From an uncultured Oscillibacter sp. (GTDB lineage: Bacteria > Bacillota > Clostridia > Oscillospirales > Oscillospiraceae), in assembly GCF_947654275.1 (NCBI RefSeq), contig NZ_CANTJS010000025.1, positions 1-38,286 of the forward strand: a stretch of 38,286 nt of DNA, in the 5' to 3' direction. The notes below the pieces were generated by a model. It did not search any database, was not told the DNA's origin, and saw only the letters and a list, made by a program, of their open reading frames with translations. The position numbers and the translations under genes are program-made. Positions 31,011 through 38,286 of this stretch are shown here, piece by piece. Positions within the stretch are counted from its first letter, which is position 1; every line of letters begins with the position of its first letter.

Positions 31011-32648
31011 ATGGAAAAACTCCGGAACAACCAGATTTACACCGGCACGGTGGAGGGCTACTCCAGCGAGGGCCTGGGCATCGTCCGTCTGGACGGCGCA
31101 GTGGTGTTTGTGCCCCGGGCCGTCCGGGGGGAGACTGTGGACCTGCGGATTACGCGGGTGATGAAGAGCGCCGCCGCCGGGGAAATCGTGAAAATCCACG
31201 CGCCGTCTCCTGAACGGGCAAAACCGGACTGCCCATACTTCGGGGACTGCGGCGGCTGCGACTTCCGCCACCTCACCTATGCCGAGGAGCTATGGGCCAA
31301 GCGGCAGCGGGTCCAGGACGCCCTGACCCGGCTGGGCGGGACCGGCGTCCAGGTGGAGGAGATTCTGGGAGCCGGAAATCCGGAGGGCTATCGAAACAAA
31401 TGCCAGTATCCCGTAAGCGCCGGGGGAGAAATTGGTTTTTACCGGGCCCGGAGCCACCAGGTGGTCCCGGTAAAGCGCTGCCTGCTTCAGCCGGAGGTCT
31501 TCGACCGCACCGCCGGAGCCGTGGGGGACTGGATGAAGCGCTATAAAATCCCCGCCTATGACGAGGCCACCGGCAAGGGCCTGGTCCGCCACATCTATGT
31601 CCGGGCCAACCGGAAGGGCCAAAGCCTGTGCTGCCTGGTGGTCAACGGAAAGCAGGTCCCCCGGGAACCGGAGCTGGCGGCGATGGTGCTGGCTGCCGCC
31701 CCCAGGACGGCGGGCGTGCTGCTGAATACCAACACCAAAAAGGGCAACGTGGTTCTGGGGGAGAAATACCGGACTCTCTGGGGGCAGGATTTTTTGATGG
31801 ACCGGCTCTGCGGCCTGGAATTCAAGCTGTCCCCTCCCTCCTTCTATCAGGTGAACCGGGACCAGGCGGAAGTCCTCTATGGGAAGGCCCTGGAGTTTGC
31901 CGGTCTGACGGGCGCGGAGACCGCCCTGGACCTCTACTGCGGCACAGGGACCATCACGTTGTGTCTGGCGGGCCGGGCAAACCATGTGATCGGCGCGGAA
32001 ATTGTGCCCGCCGCCATCCGGGACGCGGAGGAAAACGCCCGGCGGAATGGTGTGGAGAATGTGGAATTCTTCTGCGGCGACGCGGCGGAGACGGCGGCAA
32101 AGCTGGCGGCGGAGGGACTGCGGCCCGACGTAGTGACGGTGGACCCGCCCCGAAAGGGCCTGGCGCCGGAGGTCATCGCGTCCATTGCCGGGATGGAGCC
32201 GGAGCGGGTGGTCTATGTCTCCTGCGACCCCGGCACCTTGGGCCGGGACGTGAAGATTTTCGGCGGATTCGGGTACAGAGCGGTCCGGGCGGCGGCGGTG
32301 GATATGTTCCCGGGGACACGGCATGTGGAGACGGTAGTATTATTGTCCAAACTTCGAGCGGAGCATCATATCGAGGTGGATTTGGACCTGGACGAGCTGG
32401 ACCTGACCGCCGCTGAGAGCAAGGCCACCTATGAAGAAATCAAGGCGTATGTGTTGGAGAAGTTTGGGTTGAACGTTTCCCACTTGTATATCTCTCAGGT
32501 CAAACGGAAATGTGGACTGGAGGTCGGACCGAACTATAATTTGCCAAAGTCCGAGGGCCAGAGAGTGCCACAGTGTCCGCCAGAAAAGGAAAAGGCAATT
32601 ATGGCGGCGCTGGAGCATTTTCGGATGATCGAAGGGAGTGACTGCTAA
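31011..32648 (+). CDS. rlmD: 23S rRNA (uracil-5-)-methyltransferase with foreign C-terminal extension
   Basis: The enzyme (RumA/RlmD/RlmCD type) makes 5-methyluridine in 23S rRNA. Residues 5-62 are the TRAM domain. The cluster cysteines are Cys74, Cys80 and Cys83 (CPYFGDCGGC). The SAM motif is LDLYCGTGTITL. VDPPRKGL and the catalytic YVSCDPGTLGRD follow. A normal enzyme of this family ends soon after HVETVVLLSK (residues 438-447). Here the frame runs on for about 97 residues (HIEVDLDLDELDLTAAESKA, later GPNYNLPKSEGQRVPQCPPE). I recall this tail from clostridial genes carrying a mobile element at the rlmD 3' end. Base composition drops exactly there. The ATG at 31011 is used (AAAGGAA upstream). 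Confidence 0.9.
   Translation: MEKLRNNQIYTGTVEGYSSEGLGIVRLDGAVVFVPRAVRGETVDLRITRVMKSAAAGEIVKIHAPSPERAKPDCPYFGDCGGCDFRHLTYAEELWAKRQRVQDALTRLGGTGVQVEEILGAGNPEGYRNKCQYPVSAGGEIGFYRARSHQVVPVKRCLLQPEVFDRTAGAVGDWMKRYKIPAYDEATGKGLVRHIYVRANRKGQSLCCLVVNGKQVPREPELAAMVLAAAPRTAGVLLNTNTKKGNVVLGEKYRTLWGQDFLMDRLCGLEFKLSPPSFYQVNRDQAEVLYGKALEFAGLTGAETALDLYCGTGTITLCLAGRANHVIGAEIVPAAIRDAEENARRNGVENVEFFCGDAAETAAKLAAEGLRPDVVTVDPPRKGLAPEVIASIAGMEPERVVYVSCDPGTLGRDVKIFGGFGYRAVRAAAVDMFPGTRHVETVVLLSKLRAEHHIEVDLDLDELDLTAAESKATYEEIKAYVLEKFGLNVSHLYISQVKRKCGLEVGPNYNLPKSEGQRVPQCPPEKEKAIMAALEHFRMIEGSDC
32322..32352 (+). mobile_element. Probable left junction (att site) of an element integrated in rlmD
   Basis: The codons for HVETVVLLSKL (32322-32354) mark the last conserved RlmD residues. 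Downstream the coding sequence becomes non-RlmD and AT-richer. The core that would be shared with the right junction must lie in or near CATGTGGAGACGGTAG (32322-32337). The right junction is beyond the window, so exact ends cannot be set. Confidence 0.6.
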
Positions 32649-32893
32649 TGGGAAAATTGATCTCCTGTGAATTCAACATGGATACCGTTTGTGTGGAATT
32701 GAAATTCGCTGATGGCAGTATGCTCTCTATTGACTGTATTGCTGTGGAGAATGAATTTGCTAAAAATATGTATCAGCAGTCGGAGTTGGACTACTTGATT
32801 TACAATGATCCGATTGGTTACGCTGATCTGATCCTCAATGGGGACCCAGAGGAGTATCTGAAAAATGTGACGGATTATTCGCCGTTGGATTAA
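32648..32893 (+). CDS. DUF6061 family small protein
   Basis: This 81-residue acidic protein contains CEFNMDTVCVELKFADGSML, DCIAVENEFAKNMYQQSELD and a YLIYNDPIGYADLIL segment, which fit DUF6061 proteins common on clostridial mobile elements (from memory). The start overlaps the rlmD stop (TAATG), with GGGAG upstream inside rlmD, so it is translationally coupled to the foreign tail. Function is unknown. It is the first cargo gene after the junction. Confidence 0.8.
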   Translation: MGKLISCEFNMDTVCVELKFADGSMLSIDCIAVENEFAKNMYQQSELDYLIYNDPIGYADLILNGDPEEYLKNVTDYSPLD

Positions 32894-32962
32894 CACAAAA
32901 ACGCCATAGCAGATGCACTACTGCAAGTATCCTAAAATTTATGTGCTACCAACAATTTTGGG

Positions 32963-32996
32963 CGAGGGTAGATTGTGTTTATACAATCTACCCTCG
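32963..32996. terminator. Terminator between convergent genes
   Basis: CGAGGGTAGATTGT (32963-32976) and ACAATCTACCCTCG (32983-32996) form a perfect 14-bp stem with loop GTTTAT. On the plus strand ATAGTTTT follows. On the minus strand the tail is CCCAAAATT. It separates DUF6061 from the minus-strand defence genes. Confidence 0.85.
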
Positions 32997-33002
32997 ATAG
33001 TT

Positions 33003-33326
33003 TTACACTTTATAAGGTGCATTTTCATCTGCAAGTTCTATGCTGTATCGTTCTATTGCGCTGCGATATAGACTTGTGCTTTCATCCTTAAAGCGCGTTT
33101 TATTGCTAGATAAATCCTTCAATTTTGAATAAAGGTTGCGATAAATTATTTTATGGGCGGCATGTTGCACAAGGTTTTCATCGTACTCATCCATCTCCGC
33201 GTCGTAATCGATAATTAAATCCAACATCTTCAGCAAATCTTCTTTTGTAATCTGATCCAAGGGGACTTTGTGTTCTCCGTCAAGAGAATAATATCCCTTT
33301 CCATTCTCAATCAGCAGGCATTTCAT
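33003..33326 (-). CDS. Small partner protein of the PHP-ABC ATPase
   Basis: This 107-residue protein begins MKCLLIENGKGYYSLDGEHK. It continues with LDQITKEDLLKMLDLIIDYD and an acidic helical middle, ending in ERYSIELADENAPYKV. No family is recognised. The start at 33326 (GGAGG 7-8 nt upstream) overlaps the end of the ATPase gene by 20 nt, the usual sign of a two-gene module. An alternative start at 33344 would lack a good ribosome binding site. The protein may regulate or complete the ATPase. It is AT-rich like the rest of the element. Confidence 0.68.
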   Translation of the reverse strand: MKCLLIENGKGYYSLDGEHKVPLDQITKEDLLKMLDLIIDYDAEMDEYDENLVQHAAHKIIYRNLYSKLKDLSSNKTRFKDESTSLYRSAIERYSIELADENAPYKV

Positions 33327-35334
33327 ATGTTGTCCTCCGTTCAATATAGGCCGGTTCTCCAGCTTCTAAACAATCGAGAAGCACATCGTGTTTGTTAATT
33401 ACCTCACCACCTAGTTCAGTTAAAACTGCACTTGTGGGAAAGCCGCTAAAAATTTGATAGGTTACTTCGCCAGTTTCACTGACAACTTTTCGTGTATACA
33501 AAATATAGTCTGGTTTTACAGATGCGCCAATAGTATTGTTATGGGTAGCAACAACGACAGGTACAATTTGTGAAATGTCCTTGATTAACTTATTCACATC
33601 ACTCTTTAAGAACAAATTATCAAAGGAAGACTCTGGTTCATCCAATAGCAAAATATCATATTGTGTTGCATCCGCAAGTTGTTCAAGTAAATTGTATTCC
33701 GACCGCTCACCGCCTGATGCTCTAAAGCCATACTTGTTAAAAACCTCATATTTAATACTCACAAAATACTTATAGTAATCAGATACCGGCAATTCATCTT
33801 TATTTCTCAATATACAAAGATACCTATATGGTTCGTCATATTCTGCAAAGGCATCAGAAAATGTAAGAACCTTCCCACTAAGGTCTTTTAATCCTTTTGC
33901 ACCTGTAAATGGGCGAGCAGTAGCGACAACATTAAACGAATGTAGTTCTTTGGAGTAAATAACCTTTTCCCTCTTAACAGCATTTGCAATCTGGATGAAC
34001 CGGTTAACTTTTCTTTTGTTCATCAGCAAATTGTAGAAATCTATGTCTGGAATAGGAATTGCAGCCGTCCGAACTCTTAATTCAGCCTTAATTGCTTCAA
34101 GAATGTCATTAAGATAAGCTTTTTTCAAAAGCAATTCTTTTTCTTCTGCGTACTTTTTCATAAGCGCCACTGCAAGGCTTATAAGAGATTGGCGATTGAC
34201 GAATTGATAGATTATTGAAGCAAACTCTTTATTCTCAATCAAGACATTTACTGCACTGATAAGCCTTTCAAGCGATGACAGATCGCTTGAATCAAAAAGC
34301 GGTTCACTGAAAAGGCTTGTCTTTGAAAATATATCCTCCTTATCGGCATCGGAGGCCAATTTAAGTAACACTCTAACATAGTCTTCCAGTGCCGCTTCAT
34401 CTCTATCTAAATATATGGTTCTAACATCTTCAACCACATTTTTGAATGGCATTAAATATTCTTCTGAAATTGATGCACAACGATTTCTCAATGTCTCTTC
34501 AAACTTTTTTTCATCAAGTTCTGCATCTCTTGTCAGTAGAGAAAACTGCCTAATATATTTAGGATTATCCACATTTTTAGAAATTTCATCCAACGTATAC
34601 GTTTTTCCTGATGACCGCGCTCCCAAAAGGACAGTTAATCCTGTCGAAATCTTTAGCCCATTGCTGAGAATATCAGTAAGTTGATGTCTGTCATCCAAAG
34701 AAAGAGCGACTTTGCTTTTATCAGCAAACGCTTGCTTGATAGATGAAATAGAAATCGTGTCAACATCGACATAAGTATATCTTGCAGGAAAAGATGTAAG
34801 TCCCCTTTTTATTCTAATATCGCTAAAGAATACAGGGATGAGTTTATCTTCTGCTTTTTTACAGCTTTCAAATTTCTTAATGCTGTTTACTTCTCCACAT
34901 GTAATAAATTGGGTCAAAAACGGAACTTTATCTAACAGTAGAGCAGGACTTTTTTCATAATGGGGAATTAAAATATATTTATCAACTGATGAAAAAATTT
35001 CTTTGAATTGCGATGCGCTTAAATAATCGGTAGCCGTGGAAACCAAGGCACTGACCCTTTCACAACGCACAGCAAAATCAGCAACATCCTCATAGCTGGT
35101 GATTACCAGCAGGTGGCCCTTTTCAATGTCAATTTCAATGCCAGGAAATACGGGGATAGACAAATTTCCACATATTGTCTCGTATTGCTGTTTATCAAAC
35201 TGGTTGTGATTAGTAATAGCGATTGCATCCAGTGACAGTTCGCTTATATAATCAACTAGCACGGATTGGTCAAATGTAAAATCCTGATCACTTACAGTCG
35301 CTATCGTATGAATGTGAAAATCTATTTTTTTCAT
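33307..35334 (-). CDS. PHP-domain phosphoesterase fused to an ABC/SMC-like ATPase (TrlF-like)
   Basis: This 675-residue protein joins two modules. Residues 1-200 are a PHP metal-dependent hydrolase: DFHIHT (His7, His9), AITNHN (His43), GIEIDI (Glu67) and LIPHY (His125). FFSDIR (Asp172) stands where SDxH is usual, so one ligand is altered. Residues 225-660 are an ABC-type ATPase: Walker A GARSSGKT (238-245), a helical insert, the signature ASGGERSE (539-546), Walker B ILLLDEPE (561-568) and the H-loop THN (597-599). The arrangement fits PHP-ATPase proteins annotated as TrlF-like and found in defence islands (recalled). AGGAG precedes the ATG at 35334; a longer frame to 35376 is less likely. 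A DNA- or nucleotide-targeting defence role is inferred. Confidence 0.8.
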   Translation of the reverse strand: MKKIDFHIHTIATVSDQDFTFDQSVLVDYISELSLDAIAITNHNQFDKQQYETICGNLSIPVFPGIEIDIEKGHLLVITSYEDVADFAVRCERVSALVSTATDYLSASQFKEIFSSVDKYILIPHYEKSPALLLDKVPFLTQFITCGEVNSIKKFESCKKAEDKLIPVFFSDIRIKRGLTSFPARYTYVDVDTISISSIKQAFADKSKVALSLDDRHQLTDILSNGLKISTGLTVLLGARSSGKTYTLDEISKNVDNPKYIRQFSLLTRDAELDEKKFEETLRNRCASISEEYLMPFKNVVEDVRTIYLDRDEAALEDYVRVLLKLASDADKEDIFSKTSLFSEPLFDSSDLSSLERLISAVNVLIENKEFASIIYQFVNRQSLISLAVALMKKYAEEKELLLKKAYLNDILEAIKAELRVRTAAIPIPDIDFYNLLMNKRKVNRFIQIANAVKREKVIYSKELHSFNVVATARPFTGAKGLKDLSGKVLTFSDAFAEYDEPYRYLCILRNKDELPVSDYYKYFVSIKYEVFNKYGFRASGGERSEYNLLEQLADATQYDILLLDEPESSFDNLFLKSDVNKLIKDISQIVPVVVATHNNTIGASVKPDYILYTRKVVSETGEVTYQIFSGFPTSAVLTELGGEVINKHDVLLDCLEAGEPAYIERRTTYEMPAD

Positions 35335-35497
35335 AATGGTACTCTCCTGCAAAGGCAGTTCTAAATGACTTCGCACTATTTGTTCAGAACAATCAAGCCA
35401 TTCCTATATGTCGCCTCTTCGTCGATTACACTTCTGACACCGCACCTTACAATTCTCCAAGACGGCTCGTGACCTCTATCTAGGGTTGCATTGGTTC
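35335..35497. other. Gap between restriction gene and PHP-ABC gene
   Basis: 163 bp on the minus-strand side of two defence units. I see no clear terminator or sigma-A promoter, so transcription may continue from the restriction-modification genes into the PHP-ABC pair. Confidence 0.35.
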
Positions 35498-36415
35498 TCA
35501 ATTCTCTCCATATAACGACCGCCTAAGCGCATCACGGTAAACATTCCCCTCTGGTAAATTCAATGAGGAAAACGCCTCTTGCACCTTATAAACTGTCGTA
35601 CAGTGTTCCTCTATAACCCCCAAAGGCCTGATTTGTCCATCAGTCAGCGGAGCATCGTTTGTGTAGTCATAAGACACAAAATGAATAGAGGCTGGCTGAG
35701 TAGGAAAATGCGGCAGCTTCTCTCGACCACCCAACCGACTTAGGACTCTTTCAAATACCGGCTGAGGGCATACAAAGTAAAGACCCGTTCGACACAAATC
35801 CTCTCGCTGCAAAACTTGTCCCTTGTAAATTAACTGCGGAATAATCCGCTTTGAGACGTTCTCCCAATTCAAACCTACTGTGCAGGGGACAACCTCTCTG
35901 CTACTCTCCAGTGTTTGGCGGGCATCACGGTAGTTTCCAGTTGTATCTATTGTCTGCACTTCAATTGCTGTAAACTCAACCAGTTCACCAGTAGCATCAA
36001 GTCGAGCAAGCACCCAATCAACAAAATAGGAGCCTGTCCCTTCTCTCTGCGGAAGGCGAAGTTCCCCGCCCCACCCATGTCCAAAGACAGCAATTGCTCC
36101 ACCTTCACTGCGTGCTTTATCAACTGCCGCACGACCAGCATATAGGTTTAAGCTCATACCAAAAGCGTTATTTGCAATTGTGTGGAGCATCTTATAGTCC
36201 TCCGCATAGATGCGTATTGGACAGCATATTACATTAGGCGACCCATCTGTTTTCTGTCGGATAGCGCACACGCCGGAAACAATGCGGTCACGAGAAAGTA
36301 TCTTTGTACATTGTGTTCCCAAAAAAGGACACCGCTTTTGGGCTACTGCTGTGAGCGCCTCATTGGAAGCATCCTCAGCCCGATAGCCAAAAAACTCTGC
36401 AATATATCCAGCCAT
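35498..36415 (-). CDS. NotI-like type II restriction endonuclease
   Basis: This 305-residue protein begins MAGYIAEFFGYRAEDASNEA and has the NotI-type cysteine cluster (Cys29, Cys36, Cys50, Cys64/65), which in NotI holds a structural iron. The nuclease core has Asp133 in YFVDWVLARLD and Glu152/Gln154 in TAIEVQT, matching the NotI D...E-x-Q active-site form of the PD-(D/E)XK fold. NotI cuts GCGGCCGC; whether this enzyme shares that site is unknown. It begins 3 nt after the methyltransferase stop, so modification is made first. In a GC-rich host such sites are frequent (one GCGGCCGC is at 20655-20662), which makes linked methylation essential. Confidence 0.85.
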   Translation of the reverse strand: MAGYIAEFFGYRAEDASNEALTAVAQKRCPFLGTQCTKILSRDRIVSGVCAIRQKTDGSPNVICCPIRIYAEDYKMLHTIANNAFGMSLNLYAGRAAVDKARSEGGAIAVFGHGWGGELRLPQREGTGSYFVDWVLARLDATGELVEFTAIEVQTIDTTGNYRDARQTLESSREVVPCTVGLNWENVSKRIIPQLIYKGQVLQREDLCRTGLYFVCPQPVFERVLSRLGGREKLPHFPTQPASIHFVSYDYTNDAPLTDGQIRPLGVIEEHCTTVYKVQEAFSSLNLPEGNVYRDALRRSLYGEN

Positions 36416-36418
36416 ATG

Positions 36419-37609
36419 TTATTTGTCCTCCAGCAATATGGATTTAAGTGTCAGGCCAACCGCTTCGGCAAGAAGTGGCGGTACGGCGTTTCCTACTTGG
36501 GCAAATTGTTCTGCCATTGTCCCTGTAAAAATATAGTGGTCGGGAAAAGATTGAATTCTGGCAGCTTCTCTTACCGTGAATGAACGTTCCTGCTCATAGT
36601 GAAAGTATGCTCCCCAGTGCGGATCACATTTTGTAAGTATTGTGGACGCAAGCCCATCAGGAGTTACCCTGCCATATCGCTTGGTATGGTCTCCCCTGTT
36701 GGCGCGCTTCATTCCTTTCGGCAATAAATCTTCTGGAATATCCGTCCAATTTCCTCCCGGTTTAATATGCTTCAGCCGCTCCAAATTTATCTTTGACAGG
36801 CGTGGAGCTTCATGGTTATACACACCGGGACTGCCAATTCTTAGCCTGCGTTGGTAATCGCAGAAAGGTTCAGAGATATATTCTTTTACCTCTGTGCCAC
36901 GTTCTCCACATATGAGTAGCGGCAAGTCGCCAATGGCTTCTCTCACGGTGGTAAATGCGGCTGAAACTTCCGGCGCAGGAAGTTTAACAAGCATTTGCCC
37001 ATCAAATGTCGTTGTGAAATTTGGCCTGATTGGTGCGTGGTAAATCGGTTCGGGAAATGCAACAGACGGAAGAATTTTCCCTCTTAATCCAAGAATGATT
37101 GTACGCCACCGCATTTGGGGAACACCATAATACGCTGCGCCCAAAATCCTGACATCAGCACCGTATCCTAATTGAGCAAGAGCGTCCAAGATGGCGTGTA
37201 AAGTAGCTCCGTGTTCAAATGACACCAGGCCAGGAACATTTTCTATCAATACTGCTCTTGGAGCGAATATGTCCACAAAACGCAAGTATTCCTTAAACAA
37301 ATGATTTCGCTGATCCAATACACTGCGCACAGGGGCATTGATAGAAAATCCCTGGCAAGGCGGACCACCCGCTAACAGATCCAGCTGTCCGCGCTCTAAC
37401 CCTAAATCAGATAGAACCTCTCCAGCATCAAGCGAGCGGATATCTGCGGTAAAGACTTTAGCCCCCGGGTGATTCAGTTTATAGGTGTTTGCATAAACAG
37501 GCACAATTTCGGATGCAAAGAGGCTGTGAAAGCCAGCTTCAGATAGTCCCTCTGAAAGCCCACCTGCGCCAGCAAATAAATCCAACATCGTAAGCGTATT
37601 GTTCACCAT
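36419..37609 (-). CDS. DNA (cytosine-5) methyltransferase, cognate of the NotI-like enzyme
   Basis: This 396-residue protein has all major C5-MTase motifs: motif I DLFAGAGGLSEGLSEAGF (from residue 10), motif IV GGPPCQGFS with catalytic Cys85, motif VI ENVPG (123-127), motif VIII in QMRWRTIILGLR, and motif X QVGNAVPP near the end. The target-recognition region lies between VIII and IX. AGAGG precedes the ATG at 7 nt. It is the promoter-proximal gene of the pair and protects host DNA from the restriction enzyme. The specificity is inferred only from the neighbour. Confidence 0.95.
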   Translation of the reverse strand: MVNNTLTMLDLFAGAGGLSEGLSEAGFHSLFASEIVPVYANTYKLNHPGAKVFTADIRSLDAGEVLSDLGLERGQLDLLAGGPPCQGFSINAPVRSVLDQRNHLFKEYLRFVDIFAPRAVLIENVPGLVSFEHGATLHAILDALAQLGYGADVRILGAAYYGVPQMRWRTIILGLRGKILPSVAFPEPIYHAPIRPNFTTTFDGQMLVKLPAPEVSAAFTTVREAIGDLPLLICGERGTEVKEYISEPFCDYQRRLRIGSPGVYNHEAPRLSKINLERLKHIKPGGNWTDIPEDLLPKGMKRANRGDHTKRYGRVTPDGLASTILTKCDPHWGAYFHYEQERSFTVREAARIQSFPDHYIFTGTMAEQFAQVGNAVPPLLAEAVGLTLKSILLEDK

Positions 37610-37647
37610 AACACCACCTCTTTGCTGTTCAATTCTTCTTGTTTGCT

Positions 37648-37676
37648 ATATTACCACAAAATAGTACATTATGCAA
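37648..37676 (-). promoter_or_regulatory. Promoter of the restriction-modification pair
   Basis: On the minus strand TTGCAT (37671-37676) and TAATAT (37648-37653) are 17 bp apart, with the -10 39 nt before the methyltransferase start. Confidence 0.72.
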
Positions 37677-37685
37677 CGGGGCATA

Positions 37686-38201
37686 TTACATAACAGCACA
37701 AGATATCGGATCAATGATATGGACAGCTCTATTCAACTTTCGAGCATACCTCACCGTCATCGCCGTCCCTCCCCTCCACTCACCGTTGTAGACAGCCAGC
37801 AGGCAGGTGGTGTGATCGACCAGATAGCGGTTGCGCTTCAGCATACAGCTCTTGCTGTACTTGCGGCTCACATATACGACCTCATCTGCCTGCTCCAGAA
37901 TAGAAAAATAGAGTTCCCGTGCTGAAGCCGACCACTCATCTGCCTGTCCCTCGCAGGGCAGGACACAGTGGAGCTTCAGCGCGGGATTTTCTTTTTTCAA
38001 GGCGAGAACCGCCAGCGCTGCCCAAGTGTCTGTCCCTTCCGCCATGCCAGAGAAGAAGTCCGTATAACCGGCGTCCACCAGCTTGGTAATTTCAGTAGTG
38101 AGTGCTTTTTTCAGGGCAATACATCTGGCGTCCGCTTCGTTATAGCCCCACGGAAATTTCTGCGGACGATGGCCCGTGAACGCGCAGCATTTCTCAAGCA
38201 T
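37686..38201 (-). CDS. SLOG-superfamily (DUF1273/YpsA-like) protein
   Basis: This 171-residue protein begins MLEKCCAFTGHRPQKFPWGY with the GHRP motif at 10-13. It has TDFFSGMAEGTDTWAALAVL (a nucleotide-binding glycine turn), YVSRKYSKSCMLKRNRYLVD, and LLAVYNGEWRGGTAMTVRYA, all typical of SLOG proteins common on clostridial mobile elements. These domains bind nucleotide-derived ligands; the role here is unknown. AGGAGAGG lies shortly before the ATG, and a TATAAT-bearing palindrome is upstream. Confidence 0.85.
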   Translation of the reverse strand: MLEKCCAFTGHRPQKFPWGYNEADARCIALKKALTTEITKLVDAGYTDFFSGMAEGTDTWAALAVLALKKENPALKLHCVLPCEGQADEWSASARELYFSILEQADEVVYVSRKYSKSCMLKRNRYLVDHTTCLLAVYNGEWRGGTAMTVRYARKLNRAVHIIDPISCAVM

Positions 38202-38234
38202 TGATAGTTCCTCTCCTGACTTTAATTTGTATAT

Positions 38235-38273
38235 GGGGATTATATCCCCTTAACACTGGAGATTATAACCCCC
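38235..38273 (-). promoter_or_regulatory. Paired operator-like palindromes with TATAAT boxes
   Basis: GGGGATTATATCCCC (38235-38249) and GGAGATTATAACCCC (38258-38272) agree at 13 of 15 positions and start 23 bp apart, about two helical turns. Each carries a TATAAT on the minus strand. They lie 33 nt and more before the SLOG gene start, so they look like a -10 region with overlapping repressor sites. Confidence 0.55.
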
Positions 38274-38286
38274 ATACTGTTTTGTG

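Larger units (their letters stand above)
32322..38286 (+). mobile_element. Integrated element with defence cargo (left part only)
   Basis: Everything from the rlmD junction to the window end is AT-richer than the host. It carries typical accessory families: DUF6061, a PHP-ABC ATPase pair, NotI-like restriction-modification and a SLOG protein. No integrase, relaxase or conjugation gene is seen in the visible part, so whether it is an ICE, an IME or a genomic island is open. Confidence 0.6.

Noticed and set aside
1..38286. tRNA or rRNA genes
   Set aside because: I scanned for T-loop GGTTCGAATCC-like motifs and cloverleaf ends and found none convincing. A covariance-model search would be decisive.

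Overview
The window looks like the chromosome of a GC-rich gut Clostridium-class Firmicute, probably Oscillospiraceae (Flavonifractor/Oscillibacter-like). The grounds are gene families and style only: anaerobic NrdG, AGGAGG-type ribosome binding sites, a PUA-less ProB, a stand-alone acyl-CoA dehydratase activase-related protein, DUF6061, and an rlmD gene used as an insertion site. No taxon was tested by search. I saw no rRNA, tRNA or CRISPR array.

Layout. 1-1763 (+): repeats, a small membrane protein, nrdG and an XRE regulator ending at a strong terminator. 1846-12913 (-): a compact seven-gene locus with a soluble FtsK/SpoIIIE-type ATPase, a two-TM coiled-coil protein whose C-terminus looks like a dead FtsK domain, a single-pass protein with chitobiase-like and propeller-like exterior domains, two helical soluble proteins (one with 13 perfect ETEE heptads) and two small membrane proteins. 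I know of no named system with this make-up; it is the best candidate here for an undescribed machine. 13462-17894 (-): sbcD-sbcC. 18077-19626 (-): a VOC protein and a SorC/DeoR-type regulator sharing an 11-bp upstream motif. 19751-20752 (-): a PrpR/NtrC-like protein with a degenerate AAA+ core. 20902-25121 (-): proline genes in the order proB-proA-DUF1963-proC, with unusual repeats in two of the gaps.

25200-27320 is an AT-rich insert with two unknown genes and a 32-residue relaxase-like remnant, a scar of mobile DNA. 27371-32350 is GC-rich again: a small unknown protein, the activase-related protein, a beta-CASP metallo-beta-lactamase and RlmD. RlmD continues through its normal end into a roughly 97-residue foreign tail. 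From that point composition drops, which marks the left end of an integrated element that runs out of the window. Its visible cargo is DUF6061, a PHP-ABC ATPase with a small overlapping partner (a likely defence pair), a NotI-like restriction enzyme with a C5 cytosine methyltransferase, and a SLOG protein.

The host part is therefore ordinary metabolism and repair plus one large conserved-looking membrane ATPase locus. The right end is a defence-carrying mobile element. Start codons below were moved from the longest reading frame where a ribosome binding site favoured another codon. Domain calls are by eye from the translated sequence.
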